DNA from: Lojkania enalia | Lineage: Eukaryota; Ascomycota; Dothideomycetes; Pleosporales | Length of the DNA: 64,000 nt | NCBI GenBank assembly: GCA_010094045.1 | Contig: ML986762.1 | Span: 35,456 to 99,455, forward strand | Direction of reading: 5' to 3' | Part shown: piece after piece, positions 12,980-23,989 of the stretch | Layout of the letters: every line of letters begins with the position of its first letter | Position numbering within the stretch: position 1 is the first letter of the stretch | Position numbers and translations under genes: made by a program | Notes under the pieces: model-generated | Told to the model about the DNA's origin: nothing | Databases searched by the model: none | The model's input: the letters and a program-made list of their open reading frames with translations, nothing else

Positions 12980-13390
12980 CGGTAGTTAATCTTTATAGAA
13001 GAATATAAGATTAATATAGATAGCTATTAATAAGTTTACAATTCTAAGCTATATTTAAATTAGTTAATTATTACCTTTTACGCTTTCTTAATTAGTTTAA
13101 AGAAGTAATTATCTTATTATATAGCTATTAACTATCGCTTACTATTAAATATATTAATTCTAATCTTATTTAATTACTTAATTAACTTTTTAATTTACTA
13201 CTTAGTTAATTATTTAATTAATTGCTTAATTAATTAATCTTATATAAGATTTAGAGAGTATAAAGTAGTTAGAGTTAAAAGTAGGTAAGACTAATTATAT
13301 CTTAGTAATTAGGTGCTTTTCTAGCCTAGATTAGTATTAATTAGACTAGATTTACTAGACTAAAGTATAAATTAATCTGTTTTATAATCT
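12980..13390. other. Low-complexity TTAATTA-rich spacer
   Basis: The stretch 13140-13240 is a run of TTAATTAA/TTAGTTAA-like words with many small palindromes. The remainder may be the degraded continuation of copia F toward its reverse transcriptase, but no motif was readable. Confidence 0.45.
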
Positions 13391-14040
13391 AGTTCGTCTA
13401 ATTCTAGTTTAGATAAGTTTTTAAAGTTCTAAAGAGCTAGTATTTAATATATATAAATAACGTCTATAAGTTTAAAACTTTATAATATAGGGTTAGAGTT
13501 ATCTTAATATTAATAGAATAGATTTTCCTTAAATATAACATCTCTAATATAGATAACCTTTCCTTAATAAGCTCTACTCTTTACTTTTAGTAGCTAGATA
13601 TAATATATATTTAATATATTATATCTAACTAGATATCTAATTAGTATATATAAGCTTAACTTATCTCTTCTTAATATCTATATATATAATATATAAGCTT
13701 TATACCTATAGAAATATAAGTAAGTAATTAAAGGCTTCTTATTATATACTATTTTAAATAGAGTTCTTTAACTAATTAAACGAGTAGGAGTTTAATTAAA
13801 AAGATATCTTATAGTAATATAGATTTTAGGAGTAAGAGATATAGGTAGATCTAATCCGACTTGTATTAAATAAGACTGGTTAATAAAATTCTTACTAGAG
13901 CGCTTAGTAGATCTATTCTACTCTTCTATATAGGGTAATCTAATTTAAAATCTAATACCTTCTTAATTATAATAGTCTTAAGCTAAACCGTCTATAAGAC
14001 TATATTCTCTCTTATTATCTACTATTAGAAATATAATAAT
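13391..14040 (-). pseudogene. Copia F integrase relic, downstream half
   Basis: On the minus strand this reads as the C-terminal half of a Ty1/copia integrase. Readable parts are VDNKREYSL next to the copia G junction, then a region resembling 'EEQNRS..RS' of the copia 'PEQNG.AER' motif, then N.TPTRLIS.RTLFKIVY with NKKPL (about 13730-13800) and a 'KAYIL' segment. All are hallmarks of fungal copia integrase. The upstream half lies at 20402-20950, because copia G inserted here (ATAAT duplicated at 14036-14040 and 20402-20406). The reading frame resumes across G when one ATAAT is removed. RT and RNase H, expected farther left, were not found, so F is probably truncated by the Fot1-like/gypsy C complex. 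Confidence 0.72.
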
Positions 14041-14294
14041 TGTCCGAATAGTAAATATTATACAGAGCTAAAGTATATATTATATAGTTAAGATACATGA
14101 TATAGTACGTGCGTTTGAACCGAGCGCGTATCCTATATAGCCCCTTTAACTAGGTAGATAGCACCCGATAGTAATCAACGAAATAGTTACTTGCCTATCC
14201 TACTACCCCCGTACGCTGTATATACTATATAATATTATGCTCTGCCCTACATTACCTTGCTAATACTAAGCTAGCTAATAGAGTCTATTCTATA
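14041..14294 (+). repeat. 5' LTR of copia G
   Basis: 254 bp, starting TGTCCGAATAG and ending TCTATA (originally probably ..CA). It is visibly less RIP-mutated than the 3' LTR: differences between the two are almost all C-to-T or G-to-A in the 3' copy. Confidence 0.93.
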
Positions 14295-14302
14295 CTAATT
14301 AG

Positions 14303-14319
14303 TGGTTGAACTCTCGACC
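14303..14319 (+). promoter_or_regulatory. Candidate tRNA primer binding site of copia G
   Basis: TGGTTGAACTCTCGACC starts 8 bp after the 5' LTR. TGG would pair with the CCA end of a tRNA, as expected for a minus-strand primer site. I cannot assign the tRNA, and the 8-bp spacing is larger than usual, so this is tentative. Confidence 0.35.
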
Positions 14320-14439
14320 GCAAATTAGCAAGAGTAAAGACGGAGTTGAACGTATGGTAGCTATCGTACATCTCTGTTTCGCACCTTTCTTTCTAGGTAA
14401 GGATTGTAAGGAAGAAGGGAGATCAAATTCTTTTACTCG

Positions 14440-17400
14440 TACGAACTCAAAGCATCTATATCAAGCCTAGGATAGGGCGTACAGATAGCTGAAAGCCTCG
14501 TATAAAGGAAGAACGCGATTGTATAGCCCTACTATATAACAACCGATAACTGCCGTACGAATAAGCAACCGGCAACAACCGATAACTACCGTACGAATAA
14601 GCAACCGGCAACGACTGATAACCGCTGTACGAATAAGCAACTAGCAACAACCGATAACTGCTGTACGAATAAGCAACCGGCAACGACTGATAACCGCCGT
14701 ATAAATAAGCAACTAGCAACAACTGACAACCGCCGTACGAATAAACAACCGGTAATAACCGACAACCGCTATACGAATAAGCAACTGGTAACTACCAACC
14801 CAATAATAGCTGAATCATCCAGAATACCTCCCAATAACAACCCACCAAATCCGCACGAATTAGAAGACGATAGGTAACTAATATACGAAGAACTGTATAC
14901 GTATAAATAATTAGAGGAGAATATAGGAGTATCTAAGAGGATTCTAAAGAAGGACATAAAGTTTAAGTATATTAAGGATACTATTAACCTAGAATCTTAA
15001 CTAAGTAACTATAAGCTGTTATTATACGTACTATAAGTTCTACTAGAACTACGCGCGATAACAAGCTTATAAAAAGGAATATTATTAGAGATTATAGTAG
15101 ACTTTAACGGATGGGACGAATATTATTTCCAAGCAACTAGCCGTACGATATATAGAGTAATAATAGAGATAGTAGAAAGTAAGGGCATATACCTTAACTA
15201 TCAACCTAGTACCCCACACGGAAAGATAATAGGAGATATTCTTAAAGGAAGGTATACGATAGATAAGCTAATACGAACTCCTATCTATATAGAGATAATA
15301 CTATCGGTTAAGACCTTATATAAAACGCCTATATCTAGAAGAGAACCTTATATAATACCTATCTAGATACTAGCTTTAGGACTTTAAGCCTAAGAGGAGA
15401 TTAAATCTACTCCTCTTCTACCCTCCTAAATATCTATACCCTAAATACTATTATATAATAATTAAGTCTATATAACGTTTATACTAGAACTAACTAATAT
15501 ATATATAATACTAGGTACTAGGCATTTTATACTTATACTAGTACCTTACTATCTAAACCTATACTAACTATCACCTATATAGGAATATAAGCTAGAGAAA
15601 CTCGCCCCTAAAAAGATTTTACAGTTTTAGAAGGTATAGAAGAAGAAGAATAACTATACTAGCCGCCTATATAATATTCTAGCTAATAAGACTATAATAT
15701 TTATTAAGCTATACTATTATTTAGATATTAACGAACCTATATATATAAATATCTTTTTAAATATTTTTAAGGATTGTACGCAGATATACTATCTCTATAA
15801 TATTAGTTCTAGTCGTACTTAGAAAGTCCTATATAAACTCCTTAACTAGTACTTTAATATAAATATTAACTACAACTAGTATTAGATAGACTAGACTATA
15901 ATAATATTTGTATGATACTAATAAGAGAACCTAAATAAGTCTATATATAAAGTTTTTAAAATAATAATTAACAAGTTTATTCTTACTTAGAGAGTTCTTA
16001 GTATAAACTTTTAAAGTAAAGTACTACTCTATACTATAGTTATACAAGTATACTAAGGATAACTAGAGCTTAAATAGATTATATTCTTAATTAAACCTAT
16101 ATATAAAGCTCTATTTAGTAACCTATATATAGCGCTCTAAATTATAATTAATAGATAAAATAACGTATATTTATAGGACCCGGCTAGTTTATATTATATA
16201 GACTAAAAATTCTACTCAGCTTCCTATACGCGTAGACTTTAGCTATATAGAAGAGACTTAAAGGGATTATATAAACTATAACCTCCTATACAGTAATCCT
16301 TCTTAAAATTAAGAAATATATATATAAAGAAGTACTTCGTCTACTATAAGGAAGGATACTAGTTATCTAACTATCCCCGTTCTAATCGTACGCGAGCAAT
16401 ACATTAATATATTACCTTATATAAGAGACTCTATAATATACCCTTTTTATATAAAGAGATTATTATATATATCTAGGAATTCGAAGGGGAATTAGAGTAC
16501 GAGAACAACAACCTATATAAAGACAAGGATCTGGACCTAAACGAGAAAGAAGGTAAAGAGGCCGCCTACTACCTTACTACTACTACGTACCTCTACTATA
16601 TAACGGGTAAAGACATTTATAATATCGATCTAGAAGAATATACTAAACAGTTTATTCTTAAAGACTAATACTATATAGCCTATTAAGGTAAACTGTAGGA
16701 TATAGATGTAGCTAAAGTATTAATAGTTAGTAGAGTATAGCTTAAGGCGTATATACGAGAGAATCCTTATATAAAGATTAACTGGATACTAAGCTAAGTA
16801 AATATTAGTTTTAGTGGCTAGGGTTTAAAGGGATTAATAGGTACTATATAAATTAATAACCCTATCGGCTCTATTATATACTATATCCTAGATACGCTAA
16901 TACCCTTTCTTCTTTATCTAGCTAATATTAACAGACTTAGCGCGTATTTTAATAATATACTAAATGTTATTATATATAAAGATAATACTATAGTCTTAGT
17001 TATACGTAAATAGGGATACCTATTCTTTAATATTAGTAAAAAGGAAAGTATATCTTTCTTTACTAAGACTAAACTTCGCCGCCTCTACCGCAGATTTAGA
17101 CATCCTTATATAGAGAGACTATATAGGATGCTAACAAATACTAGATATAATATTAATACTTCTATACTAGAAAGGATTAAGAAGTTCTACTATATATATT
17201 AATTATACGACCCAGTATTACGCCGATTTAAGTTCTCTATTAAGGATAATCTATACTTTAACTATAAGGTTATTATTAACATTATATAGATTAATAATAA
17301 GAATATACTATATATAATTAATATAGAAACTTTCTTTTAGGTAGTTATATTCTTAAAGTCTATATCTATATAGGATATTTAGGATACTCTCTATAAGTAT

Positions 17401-20120
17401 TAGATTAATATATACTAAAGTCTATCTAATTATATTATATATAACCCTAGTATAAACTTTATATCTAAAGACTTCTATAATTATACGAAGATTATAGGAG
17501 CTATTTATAACTAGATACTAGTTAAGGTATATTAGGTAGTAGGAAAGATTAAGTATATATACGCTCCTCTCTATTATATATATAATATCTTTAAAATAGA
17601 ACTTAGAGATTATATAGATAATAAAAGTATCTTCTAAATAGTAGTTAAGGCTTTTAATAATACTACTAGTTTAAACAGCCTAGTACTAATACTTCTAGTA
17701 TTTAATATATACCCTAGGATTAATTAGAACTCCCCGCTATCGCTTAATATTATAGAATAAGCTTAAGCTATATAGAAAGTAATAAAGATACTATAGAATA
17801 AGAGAGTTAAGGTGGATATTAACTATACAATCTATATACAGAACGGACCTATAATATATAATATCCTAAACCTCCCCCTTAGCTTTAAAGTAATAATATA
17901 GAGGGAGAAGAAAGGATAGATTAGTCTATATACAATTAAAGGTACTAAAAATTAAGATGTTATTATTAATACTAAGAATAGTCTAATTAAACTCCGCTGT
18001 ATATATATTAAACTATACTACTATATAAAGAAAGAGGACCTTAGCCTATAATATTAAAAACCTTTAGATCTAGACGAACCTATATCTATATAATATAAAC
18101 CTCTAACTATAAAAAAGAGAGGAAGACTAAAGAAGTTTATACTAGAACCTACTTATAAACTAAAGTTAAAACTATCTCCCCGGCTAAGAGGAAGGCTCTA
18201 GAAGGTTCCTATTCCTATAGAAGATACTATATAAAAAGAATCTACTCTAAATAAGAATACTATATAAGATAAAATATACGAACTAGAATAAGACTAGGAA
18301 CTAGAAATAAAGTTAAGAAGAAGTAGAAGACCCCGAAAGGCCTTAATATAAGAGATACTATAGATCTTTCTATTATAGAAAGAAGAGTCTAATTATATAC
18401 TTACTTTAAAGCTGTATATAAATAGTATTATTACTACTCTAGGGGTACTATTTAAGGAATCTAACCGTACAGAAATAGACAGCTTAATTGTAGGAGGTAT
18501 TTTTAAAGTTTAATTATATAATCCCTTGTTATACTCTAAACGGATATTTAACCTCCACCTTATATAGGAAATTAAAAGTAAGACTACTTAACCGTACGAG
18601 AAATTACAACTCGTTTTTGCCGGATATTTAGATATAGAAAAGGAAGAGATTCTTATATAATCACCTATAATCCAGCGGATAAACTAGAGACTTATCCTTA
18701 TTCTAGGTATATCCTTTATTATATCGTACGGAATATATTATAAACTAAGGGATATTATATAAGCGTATATATAATCTACTAATAAACTTGTCCGTATACT
18801 ATATACCAGACCGCTAAAGGAGATGTAAAACAATTTCCCGCTAAATACAATCTTTAAGGTTATATAACCGCTATATAGCATAGCTAAATCAGGTCTATAC
18901 TAGTTTAAAACGTACTATAATTACTATAAGAAAAAGCTCTAGATAAAGATCTCCTTATATAACTCGTACCTACTAATTATAGATAAAGATACTATAGTAT
19001 TTAGTATTACTGGACTATAAATAGATAATACCTTTAGTATAGTTATACTAGAATTCGTATAAAAAGAAGAAGAAGAACTTTATAAAGCTATATTCCGTGT
19101 GAAACTAAAAACAGTCCTTTTATATAAATAACCTCTAGAGTTTAATAGAGGGAAGATACGCCTTATATAAGATAATATTATCCTAACCTAAAAAGGGTAG
19201 GCTAATAACTTATGTACGATTAACTTAAATAATAAAGATATAGTCTAAAGATATATTTAATAATATACGCGAGGAGTATATATTATATTAGTTTATTAAC
19301 TAGAAGCTATATTTAATCTATCTATAGCTATATAAATAACAGAACCTTTATATAACGATATTAAAGCGCTTAATATACGGATCTAATAGTAGATTAATAA
19401 CCTAGACTATAGGTTAAAATATATACTACTACAGCTAGATTATATAAAGCTATTTATCTTTATAGATAGTTCGTTTATAAATAATAAGGATTTAAGTTAC
19501 AACTTAAGTATATTATTATATTAGATATAGAGTACTATATAGGATTCGGAAACGATTTTAAAATTTAAGGTAATATTATATACTAGAATTCTACAAAGTA
19601 TAAACGTGTTACTTACTCTATACTAGTAAATAAACTATACGAAATAGTAGAAGGATTTAATAGTACGATTACCCTTAATATAATACTATAATAAATTATA
19701 TAAACCTTATAGCTACTATAAATTCCTATTATTATCTATATAGATTTAAAATCTCTATATAACTATCTTATTAAACTTAGTATAACTAATAAGAAGAGAC
19801 TAATAATTGATATTATATTAATCCGAGAATTATACGAGAAGAGGGAGATTATAGAAATTAGATAGATTAATAGTAAAGACAACCCTACAGACGCCTATAT
19901 AAAGAAGATACTAAATAAGGTACTAGAAACTCTTATTTTATATAATACGCTTATAATCCAGGTTAAAATATTAGTAGATAGATTAGATACTATATAAGAT
20001 ACTATGCGCACACGTATATAGGGTAGTAGAAGAAAGAGTAGAAAGAGAAGTAGAAGAAGGAGAAGAGTAAGAGGATAGGAGGGATAGAGAAGGATAAAAG
20101 GCGGGTAATTATAGATAGGG
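14440..20120 (+). pseudogene. Copia G gag-pol polyprotein relic
   Basis: A Gag-like region with the 12-residue repeats is followed by ESSRIPPNNNPPNPHELEDD at about 14812-14871 and a degraded body to about 16 kb. The copia pre-integrase histidine region reads RRFRHPYIERLYRML near 17089-17134, followed by integrase with ERIKKFYY, FLKSISI.DI, INFISKDF and IIGAIYN to about 17.7 kb and a NSPLSLNIIE.A segment. RT covers about 18.6-19.3 kb. The second Asp of its catalytic pair has become Asn (G-L-.-I-D-N at about 19012-19029). RNase H ends with R.INSKDNPTDAYIKK at about 19859-19906. TAA/TAG codons replace Gln and Trp throughout. The domain order gag, IN, RT, RH identifies Ty1/copia. It is not functional. 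Confidence 0.88.
14540..14791 (+). repeat. 7 x 36-bp tandem repeat coding Gag 12-residue repeats
   Basis: Seven consecutive 36-bp units run without indels. In the frame that continues into the downstream Gag, each unit encodes a 12-residue peptide of the type T-D-N-x-R-T-N-K-Q-P-A-T, with no stop in any unit. It is rich in Thr, Asn and Gln and probably unstructured. The units differ mostly by C/T and G/A transitions. The array lies in the RIP-spared 5' part of copia G. Its antisense strand happens to be open and gives a false Tyr/Ser-rich ORF. Confidence 0.88.
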
Positions 20121-20147
20121 TGGGCCTATAAAAAGAAAAACTACCAG

Positions 20148-20401
20148 TATCTGAATAGTAAATATTATATAGAGCTAAAGTATATATTATATAGTTAAAA
20201 TACGTAATATAGTACGTATACTTAAACTAAGCGCGCATTCTATATAGCCCCTTTAATTAGGTAGATAGTACCCGACAGTAATTAATAAAATAGTTACTTA
20301 CCTACCCTACTACCCCCGTATGCTGTATATACTGTATAATACTGTACTCTACCCTATATTACCTTACTAATACTAAACTAGTTAATAGAGTCTATTCTAT
20401 A
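20148..20401 (+). repeat. 3' LTR of copia G
   Basis: 254 bp, collinear with 14041-14294 and more heavily converted to TA. A purine-rich run (ATAAAAAGAAAAAC) just upstream at about 20128-20141 is a candidate polypurine tract. Confidence 0.92.
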
Positions 20402-20950
20402 ATAATACTATTAAATTCGCGTTTAATTAAATAATCTAGTTATTTGAGGATATTAAGAAACGTTAATTTATTATGTCTAAGAATTAAATATATAAAATTG
20501 AACTTTATATATAGATTAAATCTATGGAATATATATTAATAGTTATTATAACCGATAGTATTAAGCTTAATAATATTAATAGCAACTATTTTAAATAGAT
20601 AAAAAGCGTCTATTTTATAACTAATTTATTAAGAGATAATCTAATAGGCTTTATTTCGCATATATTCCTCGTAGTTTAATATAGTTTAGCACGAAGATAT
20701 AGATTAAAGAAGTATAGTATTATTATTATTATTCTTCTCTAGTGCTTAAACTACCCTATATAGTATTACTACTAAGCCTACTAGTCAGCGGTAGATTCTA
20801 TACTATTTCTACTAGCCCTCTCTTTCTCGTCTAGTTCTATTAGCGGTAGTAGTAGGAAGTTTAGTAAAAACTATTATAGAGCTCTTTAGACTTATCTTTA
20901 TCTAAGTTTAAGCCTTTAGATAATAGTTTAGTAGGTTCTTCTTCTATCTA
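20402..20950 (-). pseudogene. Copia F integrase relic, upstream half
   Basis: Minus-strand continuation of copia F on the far side of copia G. Readable parts are an 'L.AKL..TTRNICE' segment resembling the integrase zinc-binding end (C..C.AK..R.ISR), and LKQLDYLIKREFNS. The latter joins directly to VDNKREYSL across the ATAAT junction and matches the copia integrase core leading to the 'RSDNG.E' catalytic region. The upstream limit at about 20950 is approximate. Confidence 0.65.
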
Positions 20951-22132
20951 TTATCTACTTTCCACTTTTTTTATTTTCTTTGCTAACTTGTTTAATATTA
21001 TAATAGGCTTCCTTTTTCGTAAAGTATAATTATATATAGGAGCGGATTGACTATTATTATTAGGTATACTACTAGTATTAAGAAAGTTCTAAATTTTACG
21101 TGTATTATTATAATAAATCTAGTTGTAGAGAGGTATACTAGAGCTAATATTCTAGTAATTTAAGATCTAAAGTTTACGCTAAGTAAGATATATATTATTA
21201 ATTAGAATATTTACAGTAATAATAGTATTTAAATCTACAGCGTTTATATTATTAACTAGTCTTATTAGAAGAATAGTATAGAAATATACTATTCTACTTA
21301 ATATAGGTAGGATAAATTTCCTATTATTAATAGTCTAGTTATTTATATTTTCTACTTCTTAAAGGTTCTATAAGTTAAGTTAATATTTCTAGAGTTTAAA
21401 GTTTTATAGATAGCCCCACATTTTAAAAATAAGGATAGTACTAATAGTAAATACTATTTTTTTAGTTAGATTCTTCTAGTAGTATATCTATAAGTCTTAT
21501 TATACCTATTCTAGCTACTATATAATATAGTATTACTTAGCGTCCTCGTAGGAGTAAAGTTTAAGTAAAATTCTAATAACTTCTATTTTTAGACTTATTT
21601 CTCTAAGCTGAAGCTTAAATAGGCTAAAATATTTAGTATAGAGGGCTATTAGGTTAGTTGTAAAGGGTGTAAATTTGTTAAAATTTTCGATATTTAGAAT
21701 AGTACGGCCTTCTTTTATCTTTTATAGGATGCTAAGAGGGAGGTTATAGGCGGTATCCTATATATTATATATATCGTCTTTTCGTACTAAAACTTTATCG
21801 CTAAATATTAGTACTAGTACTTTTTAAATAGTACTATAGAATAGTTTTAGGTTGTATTTAAACTAAAAATAGACTTATAGCTTATAGTTAGTAAAAGTAA
21901 GAAATTATTAGTAGGTAATCTCTACTACGGTTATATTTAGGTTAGCGTATCGCCTAATATTAGTAATATCCGTACTAATAAAGGTTAGATAAGTAGTAGT
22001 AGTTAGGTCTTTAATTATATTATAGTAGAAGTCTACTAATAGGATTTCTCTAAACTCTTATACTAGAATATCTACTATAAAGATACTATTAAATATATTA
22101 ATATCGAATTTATTTAAATTATAATTTTTATT
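20951..22132 (-). pseudogene. Unidentified minus-strand coding-like block, 3' part
   Basis: The minus strand has one frame that reads coherently if TAA/TAG are taken as former Gln or Trp codons: for example NIRRYANLNITVVEIT near 21920-21970, NLPLSILQKIKEGRTILNIE near 21690-21750, and KMWGYLQN near 21410. I do not recognise the family. It continues beyond the Fot1-like insertion (22135-23987) into 23990-26640 in the same frame once one TA is removed. It lies directly upstream of copia F integrase on the same strand, so it could be the gag/protease part of copia F, although the total of about 3.8 kb is long for that. It could instead be a different element or a duplicated host gene hit by RIP. 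Confidence 0.4.
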
Positions 22133-22134
22133 TA

Positions 22135-23987
22135 ACGTAAGTAGTAAGTAAGTACGCTAGGTAAGCGAGCGTGCTACCTTATTAACTTTTTTAACTATTC
22201 TAGTAATATATTTTTATAATATATTAAAATACTATAAATATAATATATATATTTAATTAAATAGTATCTATAGTACCTTTCTCGCACGTATATAAGTTAT
22301 ACCCAGTCTCTCTATAGTAACTATAGTATATAGAAGCCTGCCGACTTATACTTAATCGCGCCTTACCTTAATATATTTTACCCTCTAACTACTACTCAAC
22401 CGCTATTTAAGTAATAATCTTCTCTCCCTCTACTTTTAATAAGGTGCCTCGCTTCTAAATCTACTTCTTTTTATACTGTTTACGCGTTGTAGCAGCCTTA
22501 TTTACTTTCTTAAGGCTAGCAACTTAACCCTTTAATAATATAGCTGAATGAAGTATTACTTTAGCACCTTTTTTAAGCTGATTAATTGCTGTAATAATAG
22601 AAGTAGGTAATAAGCTTTTATACCTTCGAATCCGATCGCGAATTAATATTAATTAAGCTTTTAATTCGCGCTAGTTGCTTAGTATTTTAGCTTCCTATAT
22701 AAGAACTTCTAGTATAGGTAGTATTAGCGTACGAAGCTTTATATTAAGCTTTAATATTACTACTTCTAGATTATATAGAACTAAACCGGCTCCTTAAAAG
22801 CTTACGCGGATATTATCCTTTATAATTAATTGCTAGTAGGTAGTACGGAAAGCTGGAAGGAACTTAAACTTTATAATATGATTAATATAGTCGCGGATTA
22901 GGCTCTCGATCTAACTACTGTACGCTTACTTTAACAGCGAGAAGTAACCTATATTAAGAAGCTGTAAGAGGTATAATAAGTGTGATGGTATATAGAAAGT
23001 ATAGATCTTATTCTCCTTATAAATTGCCTAGAATTTAAGCGAGTTATAGCTCTTATAGCTATTAAGAATAAGTAGTTGCTATATGCCTACTCGACGGTCC
23101 TTTATATATATAATAAAGTACTTTAGCTACTTAACTCCAAGATTATTAGTTGTCCATCCGTTATCGCTTAGTCCGATAGCCCAATTCTTAGGTATATTAT
23201 CACCCTTATACTAGGTAGAAAGGTAGTATTAGCTAGTAAAGATAATAAAAGGTAGGATCGCCTACCTAGTAGTATTAATTCCCTAGATTACTGTAACCTA
23301 CTTATAATTTCCTAGCTATATAGCTTTTAGCTAACTATATCTTTCTAAGCTAGTAATAACTAGCTTAGATAATATCTTACCTATTATAAAGCCAGCTTTA
23401 TTAAAATTGTAGACATCTTTATTATAAATACTATATATAGCTTTTGTACGCGCTATAAGCTTAAACTAGGCTCTAATAATCTTAGAATCTTCGTATAAAG
23501 CTCTCTAATAATTGTACAGTCGATTAAATCGTATTTTAAGGCTATTTATTTGCTTAATAAAGTTCCTAGACTATTTCTAGCTAACCTATCTAGTACTGTA
23601 CTTAGCAAGCAGCTTATCTACTATATCTTATATAGCATCTAGAGAGGGTATAAATCCTCGCAAATCTAGGTTAAGTATATATATAATAATAGCCTCCTCT
23701 TCTAGCTTAATAAGCTTCTTTAAATTTAGCTTACAATTATATTATATAGTAATTCCGTCGCGTTATCGACGTATTATTCTTTAGGAGACGTTATATATAG
23801 AAGCAGCGCGTCTTTCGCTTTAAAGTTACTTGTTATTAATAGCTAAAATAGCTAGAGAAATATCTACTTTATTATAGCTAGATTGGGCATTTGTAGGTTG
23901 AGCTATTATTATTAGAAGGTAGGGTATTATGTAAAGTTGGTAAGGTAGCGTGCTCGCTTGCCCAGTATACTTGCTTACTACTTATAT
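22135..23987 (-). mobile_element. Fot1/pogo-like transposon, 1,853 bp
   Basis: Terminal inverted repeats: the left end (acgtaagtagtaag from 22135) pairs with the reverse complement of the right end (atataagtagtaag, ending 23987), with TA at 22133-22134 and 23988-23989. The TIRs extend inward past GCAAGCGAGC-type units. The minus strand encodes a transposase relic: an N-terminal RGF-type helix-turn-helix segment near 23640-23750, a DDE core near 23050-23450, and a C-terminal segment near 22700-22900 whose wording parallels the copies at 44760 and 57267. It interrupts the unidentified coding-like block. The TIR sequence differs from the other copies, so it is a separate family of the same superfamily. 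Confidence 0.82.
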
Positions 23988-23989
23988 TA

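Larger units (their letters stand above)
14041..20401 (+). mobile_element. Copia G: complete Ty1/copia element
   Basis: A full-length element of 6,361 bp on the plus strand. LTRs of 254 bp each lie at 14041-14294 and 20148-20401. The 5' copy starts TGTCC and the 3' copy TATCT, which is a RIP change. The target duplication ATAAT is at 14036-14040 and 20402-20406. The internal order is Gag with a repeat domain, integrase, RT, RNase H, the copia order. The 5' LTR and the first ~0.9 kb keep many more CA and TG dinucleotides than the 3' LTR and the rest. It inserted into an older copia (F). Confidence 0.93.

Noticed and set aside
14456..14722. 88-codon minus-strand open frame rich in Tyr, Ser and Leu with repeated units
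   Set aside because: It is the antisense of the Gag-coding 36-bp tandem repeat of copia G. Its regularity comes from the repeat and the plus-strand frame continues into Gag.
14540..14791. 36-bp repeats resembling a CRISPR array
   Set aside because: The units are contiguous, with no spacers, and encode part of a Gag protein in a eukaryotic retroelement.
14769..14957. 62-codon minus-strand open frame
   Set aside because: Antisense shadow of the Gag stretch following the repeats. It exists because this part of copia G escaped RIP.
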